A DNA stretch of 64,000 nucleotides from assembly GCA_013399895.1 (NCBI GenBank), contig VXBA01005598.1, positions 248,001-312,000 on the forward strand. The letters run 5' to 3'. Under the pieces are notes generated by a model that saw nothing but the letters and a program-made list of their open reading frames with translations, had not been told where the DNA came from and did not search any database. The position numbers and the translations under genes are program-made. The stretch comes from Serilophus lunatus. Lineage: Eukaryota; Chordata; Aves; Passeriformes; Eurylaimidae. Position 1 is the first letter of the stretch; each line of letters starts with the position of its first letter. Shown piece after piece: positions 23,848 through 35,003 of the stretch.

Positions 23848-23950
23848 ATGGTATATTATTATACATATATATTAATAGTATATAGAAATATACTATTTTG
23901 TGCTATACTATACTATACATATATTTCTACACTATAGAAATATACTAGTT
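23848..23950. repeat. AT-rich low-complexity segment with internal duplication
   Basis: TAT/ATA-rich sequence in which TATAGAAATATACTA occurs twice about 53 bp apart, each followed by a TTTTGTGC or GTTTGTGC motif, with CTATACTATACTATA between them. It looks like microsatellite-driven local duplication. Confidence 0.7.
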
Positions 23951-24255
23951 TGTGCATTGTCTATGGATGGTGTTCTGATATTTATAAACGAAGAGGAATA
24001 AGTGACAAACTAGTTAAACAAAATATTAAAAATTGTATATTTTTGAATTTTTCACACTTTTGATGCCTGGGGTGATTGTGCAAAGATCCTTGTCTAGTAC
24101 TATTGCTATACAAATTCTATTTATTACAGCAGTTCATAAAAATAATTTGCACTGACAACAAAAATTTGTGGAAAATATCTAATTTAGCTGTCATACTTTA
24201 GATCATTGACTCTAGTTCCTCTTTCAGCCTTTCTGTATAAAACATTTTCACACTT

Positions 24256-24260
24256 AGTGG
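24256..24260. repeat. Target-site duplication AGTGG (left)
   Basis: AGTGG directly before the TG start of the LTR, repeated exactly at 25399-25403 directly after its CA end. A 5-bp duplication is a normal size for retroviral integration. Confidence 0.8.
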
Positions 24261-25398
24261 TGTGGTGGTTTAATCCATCTTTTAGCATTCGGGGGCAGGT
24301 TCAATGAAGGTGACGGAAAACTGAATAGGGTTTTCAGCAGGTGAACAATATATTACAGGGGAATTAAATTAGGGAAGTAGGGATAACCCACAGGAGACCC
24401 CAGAATTACAGCTAGGGACACTCAATATGCAAGGAAAAATAAAAACAAAAAAAGGGAGAAAAAAGAAAAAAAAGAAAAGGAACTGCTCTTTTCAGCCAGA
24501 TGACTAGCTGAAAAAAACAGTGGGGAAGGGTAGGAAAAGGTGACTCTCCCTTCTCTCTCTCTTTGGAAGCACTTCCGGCCCTTCTGTCTCTCTGAAAAGC
24601 ACAAAAAGAAATGAAAACAATTCCCTCCCACCACCTCCCCAAGGGTTACTTGCTAGCCGAGCTGGAAACGGCGCTCGTGTTGAGAGAAATGGGTGGAATC
24701 GCCATGGGGGGGTGGGCCTGCGAGTGCTGGGGACCGGAGCTGAAGAAGGGCCGGGGTGGGGCCGTGCCTCGACTTTTAAGCCTTCTTGTTCTCGCATGGA
24801 TCTCATCGCCTTTTTCCTGGCCAAGCCGGCTTCCATCATCCAGCCGGCCGGGCCCCCCTCGGTTTCCAGTGTTTTCTCATCGAGGGGGTCACAAGTTTTC
24901 AGTCGTGCCCGCCATCTTTGTTTTTATGGCTGCAGCACCTTAGAGAACGCCCCAGTGCCACCACCACTTCTATAGCTAGTATGGCACCCGCGCTGGCCCC
25001 CTGTCGCTGTCCAAAAGTGGCAGCCATGCCCAGGTCCTGGCCAGGGCCGGCCCGGGGCTGCATGCTGCTGCTGAGGCTGCCCTGCGGCCGTGCCCCCAGG
25101 CCGCTGCTCTCCCTGGGAAGCCACTGTGCCCGCGTGGGGAGGGACGGTCCCGGGCTGTGCCTGTGCCCTCGCAGCATCCCTTTGTCTGCAATCCAACAGC
25201 TGCCGGGACCGCACCCACCGTGCCGGCCCGCCGCCGCGCCGGGGCCGTGCGTGCTGCTGGTGATCGGCCCCCGTGCTCCCGGGAGCCCGGGGCGATGGTA
25301 AGTGGTGTTTCTTCCAGTCTTCCCCCTCCCAAAATCCAAGAACACCCTCAAGCCCCTTTTGACCACCCCCCGCGATCCCAGCCCCCCAAACCAGTACA
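24261..25398 (-). mobile_element. GC-rich solo LTR (1138 bp) with perfect 5-bp target duplication
   Basis: The element begins TGTGGTGGTTTAATCC, ends AAACCAGTACA and is flanked by identical AGTGG copies. TG...CA ends, a 5-bp direct repeat and the absence of internal viral genes identify it as a solo LTR. The orientation call is tentative. On the minus strand its start (TGTACTGGTTTG) and end (GGATTAAACCACCACA) resemble the other LTRs here, and a TTAAAA box (plus 24776-24781) sits between a GC-rich part and an A/T- and pyrimidine-rich part. The right half (24640-25300) is strongly CpG-rich and would look like a CpG island. Frames of 110-171 codons on both strands inside it follow from the base composition and do not resemble any protein I know. 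Confidence 0.84.
24776..24781 (-). promoter_or_regulatory. Possible TATA-like box of the GC-rich LTR
   Basis: On the minus strand the sequence reads GGCTTAAAAGTCGAGG, a TTAAAA core at the border between the CpG-rich upper half and the A/T-richer lower half. That position fits a U3/R junction if the LTR is in minus orientation. Confidence 0.35.
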
Positions 25399-25403
25399 AG
25401 TGG
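25399..25403. repeat. Target-site duplication AGTGG (right)
   Basis: Exact copy of the pentamer at 24256-24260, adjoining the CA end of the LTR. Confidence 0.8.
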
Positions 25404-28138
25404 TCACTAAGAGTCCTGAAGTCAGTCAGTTTGTATTGCTGTTTATTTCAAGAGAAGGAGGACCTTTGGTTGATGGCAGACTCTCAAAACGTTCACAATG
25501 GTTAGAAATTGTGCACTGAATATTCAGCATATTGTAACTGCAAATAAAATGGATGTTTTATGTCATGACCTTCCATGCTAATATTACTCAAAGATAAAAG
25601 CCCTTAATAAACCCTATCGTATTCCCATTTTGAGTGAAAAGTGTTGAAATAAGAAGCTGATGAAGCATAAATTATAGAAGTAGCATGTTATTTCCAACAT
25701 TTTATCTACTGTTTGCCATTTTTTTCAACACTTTATATAGTACATTAAATATTCATCTGTCAAGTGTTTGAAGGCCTAAGGACAAAGAGATGCTTCTGAG
25801 CAGCAGCATATATGGGGGGCATGACTGGTGGGTCAGAAATCATGAGAGGAAGACTAATATAGCTATGCATGTTTCAAGGCTAAAGAAAAGACCCCAGGAG
25901 GACCTGTGGAGATCCAAAGGCAGAGAAGGTGTGAAACAACAATGAGCAGGTTCCAGGCAGAAAGCTCTTCAGGAACAACATGAGACAAGCTAGGGATAAC
26001 AGGACAGAAAGATAAACTTTCATATAAGAGTATGAACATGCAGTAGTGAGATATCATACAGCAGTGGGTATTTGTGGAAACTTGGGTAGCAAGATGTGTT
26101 GCACTACCCCAATCAATCCTGAATATGTCATGGGCAACACTATAAATTTTGTCTAATGGGAAATTCCTTTGACTGTGCTGTCCATCCTTCTTCTTCCAGC
26201 CCACTTCTGAGGTCCACAACCATTTTAGAAAACTAAATTGTTTTAAAGAATTTTATGGTCAATTAAGAGCTTGTCTACCTGGTAGTCAAATTAATTTGAG
26301 ATGTGAATTTAAAGTGTACTATTTAAAGTGCATTGAATCCTTGTGTGTGCATCATTTGAACTGAACTAAGTGAAATAGTGCCACTGTATTTTTGAGGCTG
26401 CCCGCATGACTGTTTAATGTTCTTTAAATACTGTACTTGAGATTCAGGTCTTTAACTATTCCAAACTAATACATTTTGATATCTTTGATTCAACACTCTT
26501 GAAAACAAACTTTTCAATATTTTTTCAGTGAGCCGGATTAGAAAAAAAGTAGGAGTAAGCAGGACAGTATTCCTCATTTCCTCATCTTCCAGAGTTGCAT
26601 CAATACTTATGTATATGAGGGAGGGCAGGGAGGTCAAAAGAGTGCTTTGTGGCTATTTTCTTTTTTAGTTCCTTATCACTTTTTCACAGTCCTAGCACTC
26701 TTTGGTCCACCTCAGCTACTACAGGCCTATTGTATGTGTGTACCTGTGTGGTATCTAAGTGCCTAAGGCATGAGATAGTTTAGTAGGTTCCTAGCAAGCT
26801 GGGCTCAACCAGTGGCTCACAGGCTTCGTGAAGACACATGTGACACCTGTACATATAAGATATAGTAATATTTTCCCAGGATTAGCTGGGAGATCATTCA
26901 GTGTTTTGACTAGGCTTGAGTACTGGTACTTACAGGTACTTTAACAGCAGCTCATACTGTTTTCCTGGCAGTACAAGCAGAACTAACAAACTCCCTCTTT
27001 CCATTCCCTAGAGTTTCACAAGCAAATTGAATAGGAAGGAAGAGCTCTTTTACCCTAAGGGTGGATATGTCTCCATTAACTGGTACTAAAAACATACAAT
27101 CATATAGTGGTGTGAATGTGGTAAACTCCTAGCCCAGGAAAAGAATAAATAAAACAGCATATGCTGTACAAGAGCTGCATGAGCACACATCAGTGTTCTT
27201 CATACTTATATGGAAATTCAATACCAACAAACTATTACTTGGCTACTTCATAGACTGAAGGAAATTGAAGCACATAAACTAACCTAATTTAAGACTGATA
27301 TTGCAGATATGGCACTAAATGAAGAAAACTTGTGTTGGAAAAACAATGTTTTTTTCCATATGTTTTGAGACACAAGAGCTACATTTCCACCAAAAAAAAA
27401 ATATTTTGGACAATACTCAATTATAAACCCACTACAACTAAAACATATATTAATTTATTTTTTCATATTTTGGACAAGGTCTTTTAAGATAAACAAAAAA
27501 ATCAGTTGTTTTCCTAGTGTAATTTCTTATCCAGTAGGAGAATATAATATGTAATATATAAAGTTCTTCAAAGTGTTCCAAATATAGCAGTTATATGTTC
27601 ACTAATCACTGGGAAATTGAATCTTTCAGGGGTACAAAATAAGATAAAACCTCACTGTGCTGAATTATATTTGGTGATGTCATATGACATTGCATTGATC
27701 TGTCACATCATATTGCATAATTTGTATTATTGAGCACACTTTGGATCAGAAGGCAAAAATTAGTCTGTCCTAATTCTGTTCACCCATGTAGAACTCTCTA
27801 CAGAGGAATCTGAACCACCGGATTTTCACTTTCTGAGATCATTATCAGAGTGTCATATTAATTCTCAAATAAACATTATATAACTTCTGTTATTATTATT
27901 ATTATACTGTTATTATTTAACCCCTTATTTCAACTGCTACTGAAAGTTACCATAATGGTTATCTTTTATCAAGTATGTCTGAAAATGCCTGAAGAATCTG
28001 TGTAGTTTCTCAGAATGCCCTAAAATCACCACAATAGGAAAGTACTGAAAACATAAGACAGCCTCTAAAATTTTCTTTGTCTGTATCCTCATATGCAAAA
28101 AACCAACAAAAAGCCCACGCTCACAAAAAAACCCAGTT
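25404..28138. other. Unique AT-rich DNA, no gene seen
   Basis: This lies between the GC-rich LTR and the fragment of the same element at 28.1 kb. I see no gag, pol or env-like reading frame, so the two are not obviously the ends of one provirus. A TTA microsatellite lies at 27889-27905 and a 14-bp palindrome (ATGTCATATGACAT) at 27677-27690. Confidence 0.65.
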
Positions 28139-28495
28139 CGTCCAGCCAGTTGGGCCCCTCCTCGGTTTCCGGTGATTTCCTGACAAAGACCCATGCATCT
28201 CGGTCGTTAGGCACCATCTTTGTTCTCATGGTGGCAGCACCTCAGAAATGCCACAGTGCCAACACAGTACCAGGGCCAGCCTTCTATCGCTGTCCGTTAG
28301 CAGCAGGGGTGCTGAAATTCCCAGCCACGGCTGGCCTGGGGCAAGGTGCCGCTGCCTGCGCTCCTTGGTGGGGGTGAGGAGCCGCTGCCACCCCGGAGGG
28401 ATGCTGGGGCTTCCCGGTAGCCGTGCCCCCAGGCCGCTGCTCGCCCCGGGAAGCCACTGTGCCCGTGCGGGAAGGGACGGTCCCGGCCGCACAGT
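28139..28495 (-). mobile_element. Fragment of the same GC-rich LTR family
   Basis: This segment is colinear with 24837-25165. The left block (CCATCTTTGTT...ATGG...GCAGCACCT, then GCCCCAGTGCCA or GCCACAGTGCCA) and the right block (GCCGTGCCCCCAGGCCGCTG, then GAAGCCACTGTGCCCG and GGGACGGTCCCGG) appear in the same order and orientation. The right block is close to 90 percent identical by eye and the left block more diverged. The outer parts of the LTR are absent, so this is a truncated or decayed copy. It lies about 3.3 kb from the complete one. Strand follows the tentative call for that copy. Confidence 0.75.
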
Positions 28496-28534
28496 TCACA
28501 GGGAAGGGGGACAATGGGCAGGAATAGAAGCCAT

Positions 28535-28535
28535 N
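28535..28535. other. Single undetermined base (N)
   Basis: One N within CCATNTTCCC, just beyond the GC-rich LTR fragment. It breaks any frame call across the position. Confidence 0.99.
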
Positions 28536-28545
28536 TTCCCGAAAC

Positions 28546-28614
28546 GGCTTTTGAAGAAACTTGAATTTTAAATCAGGTAAGAGGATTGCTCTCTTACACC
28601 TCCCTTCAAAAGCC
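28546..28614. repeat. Inverted repeat with 11-bp arms
   Basis: GGCTTTTGAAG at 28546-28556 is the exact reverse complement of CTTCAAAAGCC at 28604-28614, with a 47-bp spacer. It could be the decayed ends of a small element or chance. No target duplication was seen. Confidence 0.6.
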
Positions 28615-31096
28615 TTGTTTTTCAAACGGCTGCAACTGCGAATTGAATTAGCTTTAGGAAAGCTTTACTCAGTGCTGGAGCCCTTGAAAAGGAGTGGTAG
28701 AACTATAAAAAGGAGCTAAAATACATGTTGAGGAGGGGAGACCTTTGTCTTGATGGCAATGATATCTTAGAATAACCAAGTTTTGCATGGAAACATAGCT
28801 TACCTGTCTTTGTAACTAACTCATTGCTTGATTATCACTCATCTGCAGCCCATACTGGGAAAATGTTCGCTGTTGTAATCTCCCATTTGAAAGGAAAATT
28901 ATCCAGGTTTCTTACTAACACTCTCTTGTTGCCTGTCTATTAACAAGAAATGAAACAGCCTTTTGGTACATCACTGATAATTTCAGGCACATAAGGAAAT
29001 AAAAAGGTAAAAGTGAAAGGGCAATATTATTTACGAAAGAACTGACATCCTCAAAAAATATTAAATTTGCAGATTGATGTGGATATGGGTTGACAGATTT
29101 ATTAGTATAATCCCATCAGATGGGATTCTGTTTTGCCATCAAAATGAGGGTCTTACTTTGGATCACAAATTAAATATTTGGTCCTGGGAAAAACTTTGAA
29201 GCAGTGAATTGATTGTAACCATACAGCAACTTGTGACATATTAAAAGGCTTCAGCCTGAAAACTGGAAACATTGGAGACAACTATCTGAGGCCACTGAAG
29301 ATCAGTATAACCCAAGACCAAGCAATCTCCGTTTCATGAACTTTATTTTTCCTCATAAAAATTTCCTGGTTTCTCTGGTGCAGAAGGACAGGCACTGGGA
29401 GGCTTAGTGATATAATAGATTCCATATTAATAGTTGCTGAACACTGATTTTTTTATACCCTGCATTTAAGGATACTGATATCAGAGGATAGTATTTCTAC
29501 TGTGCTAATTGCAAGGAGGCTTTTGCTGTAAAGACTGTTTCAAACAGCATAATTAAATGATTTTCAATCATTCTTATGCCAAAACTCTTATAGATTTATA
29601 CCTACTTTTGACAGTTTGAAAAGGTTATCTACACTGTATTGGAGATAAATGACTCAATGCAAATTCAAGAGATTCCTCCGATGAAAACAATCCTCCCTGC
29701 TACAATGAATATTGCTGGAGCCTGAATGCAGCAGCACAGCCCCTCCTCTTGTGAGAGGGAGCTGTATGTGCTCTACACCAGTGCTGCCTATAGAAGTATC
29801 AGAGCATCCTGAAGCCTTCATGCTGCATAAAGTCTAAATGGAAATCCAACACTATGTCAATGGCTTGCCACATAGGCCCTGTAACACTTAGCCCTTCGTT
29901 TCTTTTTTAGGGGCTCATGTAGCTTCCATAACCATAGTATTAGAAACTATGGATATAGAAACATAGAGACGAGGCCCAGAACTGTCTGCATCAGTGAGCT
30001 GATGCAAATGTACAGGCTGCTTCCTGTAAAATATGAGTGAAAAGCTTTATGTGAATTGAAAAGGACACATAGAAGACAGCAATTAGCTTACCCCTGGGAA
30101 AATACGCCACTGTTGTAATAGTTCTGAAATGCTTTAAGGGCTTTGTCAAGTTTTGAGAATTTAGTTTTTAAAGCTGGTATAACTTTAGGTTCTGTAGGCC
30201 CACCCATTCTTTCCCCCAGCTGCCTTAAAACCTCATTCTGCATTTATACTTATTAATGACAGCTATGAAGAAGGGTGTTGTTACAGACTGCCGATGCTGT
30301 GAAAACTAATGGTATTGGTTTCAACCGAAGTTTCCTCTTGAACAGCTTTTCAGGGCTAAAACATTGGAGACCTGGTATGTAAATATTTTTCAAATTTGCG
30401 AGTTAAAACATGGAAAACTTCTAATAAAGTGTTGATAAACAATTTCTGTAAGAAGCATAAGTCCTGAACTGAATGGGCTTCAAAAATGAAGTTTTTGTGT
30501 ATTCGATAAACTACTGATAACTCTCACGTCTGTAATACATCTAACTGATCTAGCAGGTTTCCAATGGATTTAAATACCAATCTCTAAAAAGCAGAACTGA
30601 ATCAATATGTATGTTACACATAAACTGACAAAGATGAATTAAGCTGTTTTATCTAACATAACCTCTTCTGGATTATTCAAACATTACCTTCAACATGTCT
30701 CAGGCAGTAAGAATGATTCAAACTTCCTTTTCTGTTGTGCCTGTCATTCTGTCATATTTTAATGCCAACACTCTGTTGTTAGGGACATTTTGCCGGGGGA
30801 GTATGTTCATTTTTGCCTTTCATTCAGTGAAGAGAGAAAACTCCACTGTGTCCTCGTGTTTTTGCAAAGCATCACACCAACACAGAAAGCTGGTGACTTA
30901 CTGTGCTGTCATAATAAGTATCAAGGGTTTAAATAAGTTTTGTTGGAATTTCTAACTATATTTTTCACTCTTTAATGACTTTCATTTTCTATTTCCATGC
31001 TGCTTCCTACGGCGCAACTAAAAGTCTGCAAGCAAAGAGTAGGCTGAATGAACCAGAAAATTACTACGGTAGCCTAAAGTTCATGAAAAATTGTAT
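28615..31096. other. Unique AT-rich DNA, no gene seen
   Basis: There is no gene or recognised transposon in this interval. Open frames are short and carry no recognisable motif. Confidence 0.65.
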
Positions 31097-31512
31097 TCCA
31101 CTGGGCCCCTCAGTTTAAGAAAGATACTGAGTTGCTGGAACGTGTCCAGAAAAGGGCAATGAGGATGGTGAAGGGGCTGGAGCACAAGCCCTATGAGGAG
31201 TGGCTGAGGGAACTGGGGCTGTTCAGCCTGGAGAAGAGGAGGCTCAGGGGTGACCTCATCGCTGTCTGTAACTACCTGAAAGGAGGTTGCAGTCAGCTGG
31301 GGGTTGGTCTCTTCTCTCAGGCTGCCAGTGACAGGACCAGAGGACACAGTCTTAGGCTGTGTCAGGACAGGTTTAGGTTGGATATCAGGATAAACTTTTT
31401 CACAGTGAGAGTGATCTCCCACTGGAATGGGCTTCCCAGGGAGGTGGTGGAGTCACCGTCCCTGGATGTGTTTAAGGATAGGTTAGATGATGAACTTAGT
31501 GGTATGGTTTAG
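31084..31512 (+). pseudogene. CR1 ORF2 C-terminal fragment (copy B), open frame
   Basis: The frame is open from after an in-frame TGA near 31082 to the natural TAG at 31510-31512. Recognisable blocks in order are HWAPQFKKD, LLERVQKRAMRMVKGLEH, YEEWLRELGLFSLEKRRLRG, NYLKGGCSQ, LDIRINFFT and HWNGLPREVVESPSL, then DELSGMV. The first residues may lie outside the element. There is no methionine start of its own, since this is a truncated insertion. It lacks the endonuclease and the reverse transcriptase catalytic core. Confidence 0.9.
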
Positions 31513-31630
31513 ATGGTATAGATGTTAGGCTGATGTTGCATTGGTTGTTAACCTAGGTAAAGGTTGGACTTGATGATCTCTACGGTCCTTTCCAACCTTA
31601 TTAATTCCGTGTGTAATTCTGTGTGTAATT
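31097..31630 (+). mobile_element. CR1 LINE 3' end, plus strand (copy B)
   Basis: This is a 5'-truncated CR1 of about 534 bp in the same subfamily as copy A at 10.4 kb. It starts inside ORF2 (TGGGCCCCTCAGTTTAAG, the WAPQFKK block), continues through the ORF2 C-terminus and stop, then the 3' UTR (GTTGTTAACCTAGGTAAAGG, GGTTGGACTTGATGATCT) and the tail. The tail has 12-bp units TAATTCCGTGTG and TAATTCTGTGTG, then TAATT. The open ORF2 frame and close match to copy A suggest a relatively young insertion compared with the other CR1s here. Confidence 0.94.
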
Positions 31631-34600
31631 AGGGAAGGAGGGAAAAAAATTAAACAAAATCTCAGAGAATTAAGACAGTGAACTGACATGACACTCATGA
31701 CTCCTCCATTTAGAAGCTGCAGGTCAACTGTACATGTTATGTAAAAACACACTCATAAATACTGAAAAAGTGAATCAGAAATTGTGGCCATCGATCCACT
31801 TTACTGAGGCATAACTTATTAAGATCTGTATTTATGATCATTATATTTCTGCCCTTCTTCCCCACCACAGTCAGAATTGTAGCTTTTCACCAAAGTAGTC
31901 TCCATTTTAAGTGTGAACATTCCCCAGTAGTTAATACAAAACTTGAAAAATGCAAAACATATGCATTTTGTGAACATATAATGTAGATTGTGGAGGCACC
32001 AGAGAGATATATGCTTTTATCTTTCATATATCTTGGAAAAGATGTTTTCCAGAATGCTTTTTACATCTAAGTTGAGTCTGGTGATAAAACATTTGCTTAA
32101 GAGTTTTATGAAACTGAAACTCTGGGAAACAGAACTCCACAGACCTGTTCCTCCTAAAAAAAAGAAAATAGTCTTTATTAGATTGGATCCTTTATTCTTT
32201 AAAAATTGTTCTGTCTTCTTGGCTGCAGCTCTAGCAGGGATATAAACCACCTTTTCTTGCTTCTTCAACATCAAATATTGGATAAAGCAAATTTTCCAAC
32301 TTTCTGATGTTTTATTGACTTTGATAATACACAGTATATAGAAACTGTTTTGAGCACAAATCCCTGATCTTGCCAAGACAAGGATGGGAGAGGAACTACA
32401 ATTTAAACAAACCAAAAATCATTGAGCATTCATTCACATGGAAAGAATTTCAGGCTCAAGCTGTGCAAGGGGTGGAAGGAGCCCACCTTTGAATGCCTCA
32501 TTCAGTTAGTTATTTGGAGGAGCATCTTTAAGTCACTTTGTATTCCTAAAAGAGGACATAAGAAGAATCTAAAACTCAGTACTGTAATGGAGACTTCCTT
32601 ACCAGTTCATGGCAGTCATGGGTGTCTGAGGATTGTCCAACCTCAGTTGTGAAATTCTGGCCAAAACTAAATGTAAGCTGTGTAGGAGTGCTTTGTCTCG
32701 GCAGCTGGGCAGTAACACCTTAACTCTGCTTGAGAAGCTCTTAGGGACTAGAGTGACACGTACTATGTACTTTCATGAGGAAATCAGATTATGGGATTTA
32801 TTTACAGCAGCACTAGTAATAACAGGATAAAATTCAAACTAAAAAAAAAAGAATAGATTAGACTTGAAAAAAAATGAAGTCACAGAGAAGTCAAAGCTCC
32901 CTGGGGAGAAAGGCTAAGAATTAAGAACCTTCCATAAGAAATAAATTAAACATTTTCTAACAACCGTCAGGTAGATTTTTGGGTGAATGGCATATTGTTC
33001 TTTGCATACTCCCATGTAAAATTTTGCTGTCTTTTTAAGTAATCTGCAGGGCTTTCGTATACACACTTCCAGCTAGTCAAAATCAAGTGGCCATAGAGCA
33101 GGAAATAAGCTGTAAAGTTGATATATTTGAATCTAACATTAAAATTCAACAATAATCCTTCACTCCTTGAGTGGTCCTCTATTTTATTAAGTATTTCAAT
33201 GCAATATAATTAATTTATTAGTAGCAATTAACATAGTGGTAGCAATATCCTTGAACAAGGGCTGTAACTCAAGAAATCATGCTTAATAAAAAATCCTAGT
33301 GTGCTTCTAGTGACTCCTGCATAATGAGAGGCCTGATACTCAAATATCTGGAAGTCAACATGAAGTGAAAATTTTATTGATCAGGAATTAGAACAAGACT
33401 TATTGTGCACCAAATATTCTATATTATAAAGAGCTGCTATAACATATTCACAGTATAAACTGATGAGAGTATTATTTTATTCTTTATTTCTTTCTTAATT
33501 TTAATAAACAGTTAAAGGCATGCATAGTCCCTTTGTCTTCTTTGTGACTATCTGACACAGCTTGGGAAAGAAAATTCACTGTTTGTTAGAGAAATACCAC
33601 CCAGAGTGTCCTTTCAAAAAGCTTTGTGTATTCCAGGTGGGAAAAAGAAGTTTAAATGTTTTTCATAGCCTCAGAATTCATTATCAGTATTGCAGAAAAA
33701 AAATATATTTCTTATTGTACTGCCTTGTAGACTAGTGTCCTGAGGGAAATATCACAGCCTCCTTTATAGGCAACTGTCCTATTTTAGATGTAGGTATACC
33801 ATTCATAAAGAACTTTGCATCTGATGGGCTTTCTTGCAGTACAATACTTTCCACCAGGTGAGAGTCTACTTTTATTTTCCCTATATAATAAAGTGTATCA
33901 CCTATTTACCACTCTTTCTTTGTCCATTTATAATTTCATAACATCTTTACCCTCTTGAGCTTTAAGAAATCAAACAGCTTCTCTTTAGTGTGCTGGTCAT
34001 TGTTATCCACTCTCTTTTTGCTTTAAAACCTTCACAATTAACTTCTGTCACCTTAAAAACCTTTCTTACAACACATTGCTCCAGTTGTTGAAGCATATGT
34101 AATTACATCCAACAGAACCTGTCCTGGGGCAAGCTGATTTCATGCAATTTTTATAACACCTTTTTTCATTATTTAAGCAGAGTGAAATCTTTAGGACAGT
34201 GTGATTAAACTGAAATTGGAATATTAAAGGTACGGTATTCTGAGAAAATGCAGACTCCTGCCATCTTTATGACAAATAGAAATTTATATCTTTATTTTTT
34301 TGTAAGTAAGAAAAGGTTCAATCCACGTGGCACAGATATTGGCCTCATATCCAGTACCATCATAATCAGGATTTTTCATGAGTCGATATTAGAGTTTATC
34401 AGTACTTTATGTCTTGGTCTATAGCTTAACTCAGTGGAAATGGAGCCAGTGATTAATATGACATTACAAACATATCAAAAAATCTTTTCTGAATTTGCTA
34501 AAGAAAACCTGTAAAGAGCAATCTGAGAAGTTAAAAAAAATCAGGCACATGCTATGCAAACAGTTCCAGTGAGGTGTTTCTTCAGTCTTAAGAACTCTAA

Positions 34601-34772
34601 ATGGCCATGTACAGAATACATGGATAAATGTTGTAAACTGATTACTAAAGCTTGCTGGGATGGGAATTTCTGCATCATGGGACATTCCAGATTGGATTAG
34701 AACAAAACACCAACACTGCAGTCTCCTGCTTTGCAGAACAAACTATTTTGGGCCCATAACCTCACCCATGAT
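31631..34772. other. Unique AT-rich DNA, no gene seen
   Basis: No gene or recognised transposon. A 132-codon minus-strand frame (32017-32415) has no recognisable protein content. Confidence 0.65.
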
Positions 34773-35003
34773 CAGGCAAACTGGGCAGGCAGCCTGCCAG
34801 GCATCTGGGGATCTTGGGAGCAGGTAAATCAGCCAGCAGGCAAAAGAAGGGTTAGGCAGGCAGCCAGCCAGGCAGCTTGCAAGTCCATCTGCCACTCATG
34901 CAGCCAGAAAACTGGCAAGCTAACACACTGGTTGTCTCCCTGGCTGCCCAGCAGGACAGACTGGGAGCTGGTCAGCCAAGCAAGCCACCTGCCTGCCAGG
35001 GCA
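34773..35003. repeat. Degenerate CAGGC/CCAG-rich minisatellite-like segment
   Basis: About 230 bp made of recurring CAGGCAGCC, CAGCCAGC and CTGCCAGG words with irregular spacing, unlike the AT-rich flanks. Words appear on both strands. GGGCAGGCAGCCTGCC on the left is nearly self-complementary and complements CTGCCTGCC on the right, so hairpins are possible. The 106-codon plus-strand frame across it is a by-product of the repeated words. Confidence 0.6.

Larger units (their letters stand above)
22274..24255. other. Unique AT-rich DNA, no gene seen
   Basis: There is no gene or recognised transposon. A 21-nt T run lies at 22995-23015. A 146-codon minus-strand frame across it (22908-23348) contains a lysine run from the homopolymer and has no recognisable content. 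An AT-rich segment at 23850-23950 contains a near-repeat of ATAGAAATATACTA. Confidence 0.65.

Noticed and set aside
24786..25399. Overlapping 166- and 171-codon frames on opposite strands in GC-rich sequence
   Set aside because: They lie within the GC-rich LTR bounded by the AGTGG duplication, have low-complexity Pro/Ala/Gly/Arg composition and no recognisable domain. Stop codons are simply scarce in GC-rich DNA.
27677..27690. 14-bp palindrome ATGTCATATGACAT as a regulatory site
   Set aside because: Palindromes of this length in AT-rich DNA are not rare enough in 64 kb to support a function by themselves.
24261..28495. One provirus with two GC-rich LTRs
   Set aside because: The left copy has its own perfect target duplication on both sides, so it is a complete solo LTR. 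The interval contains no gag, pol or env-like sequence.
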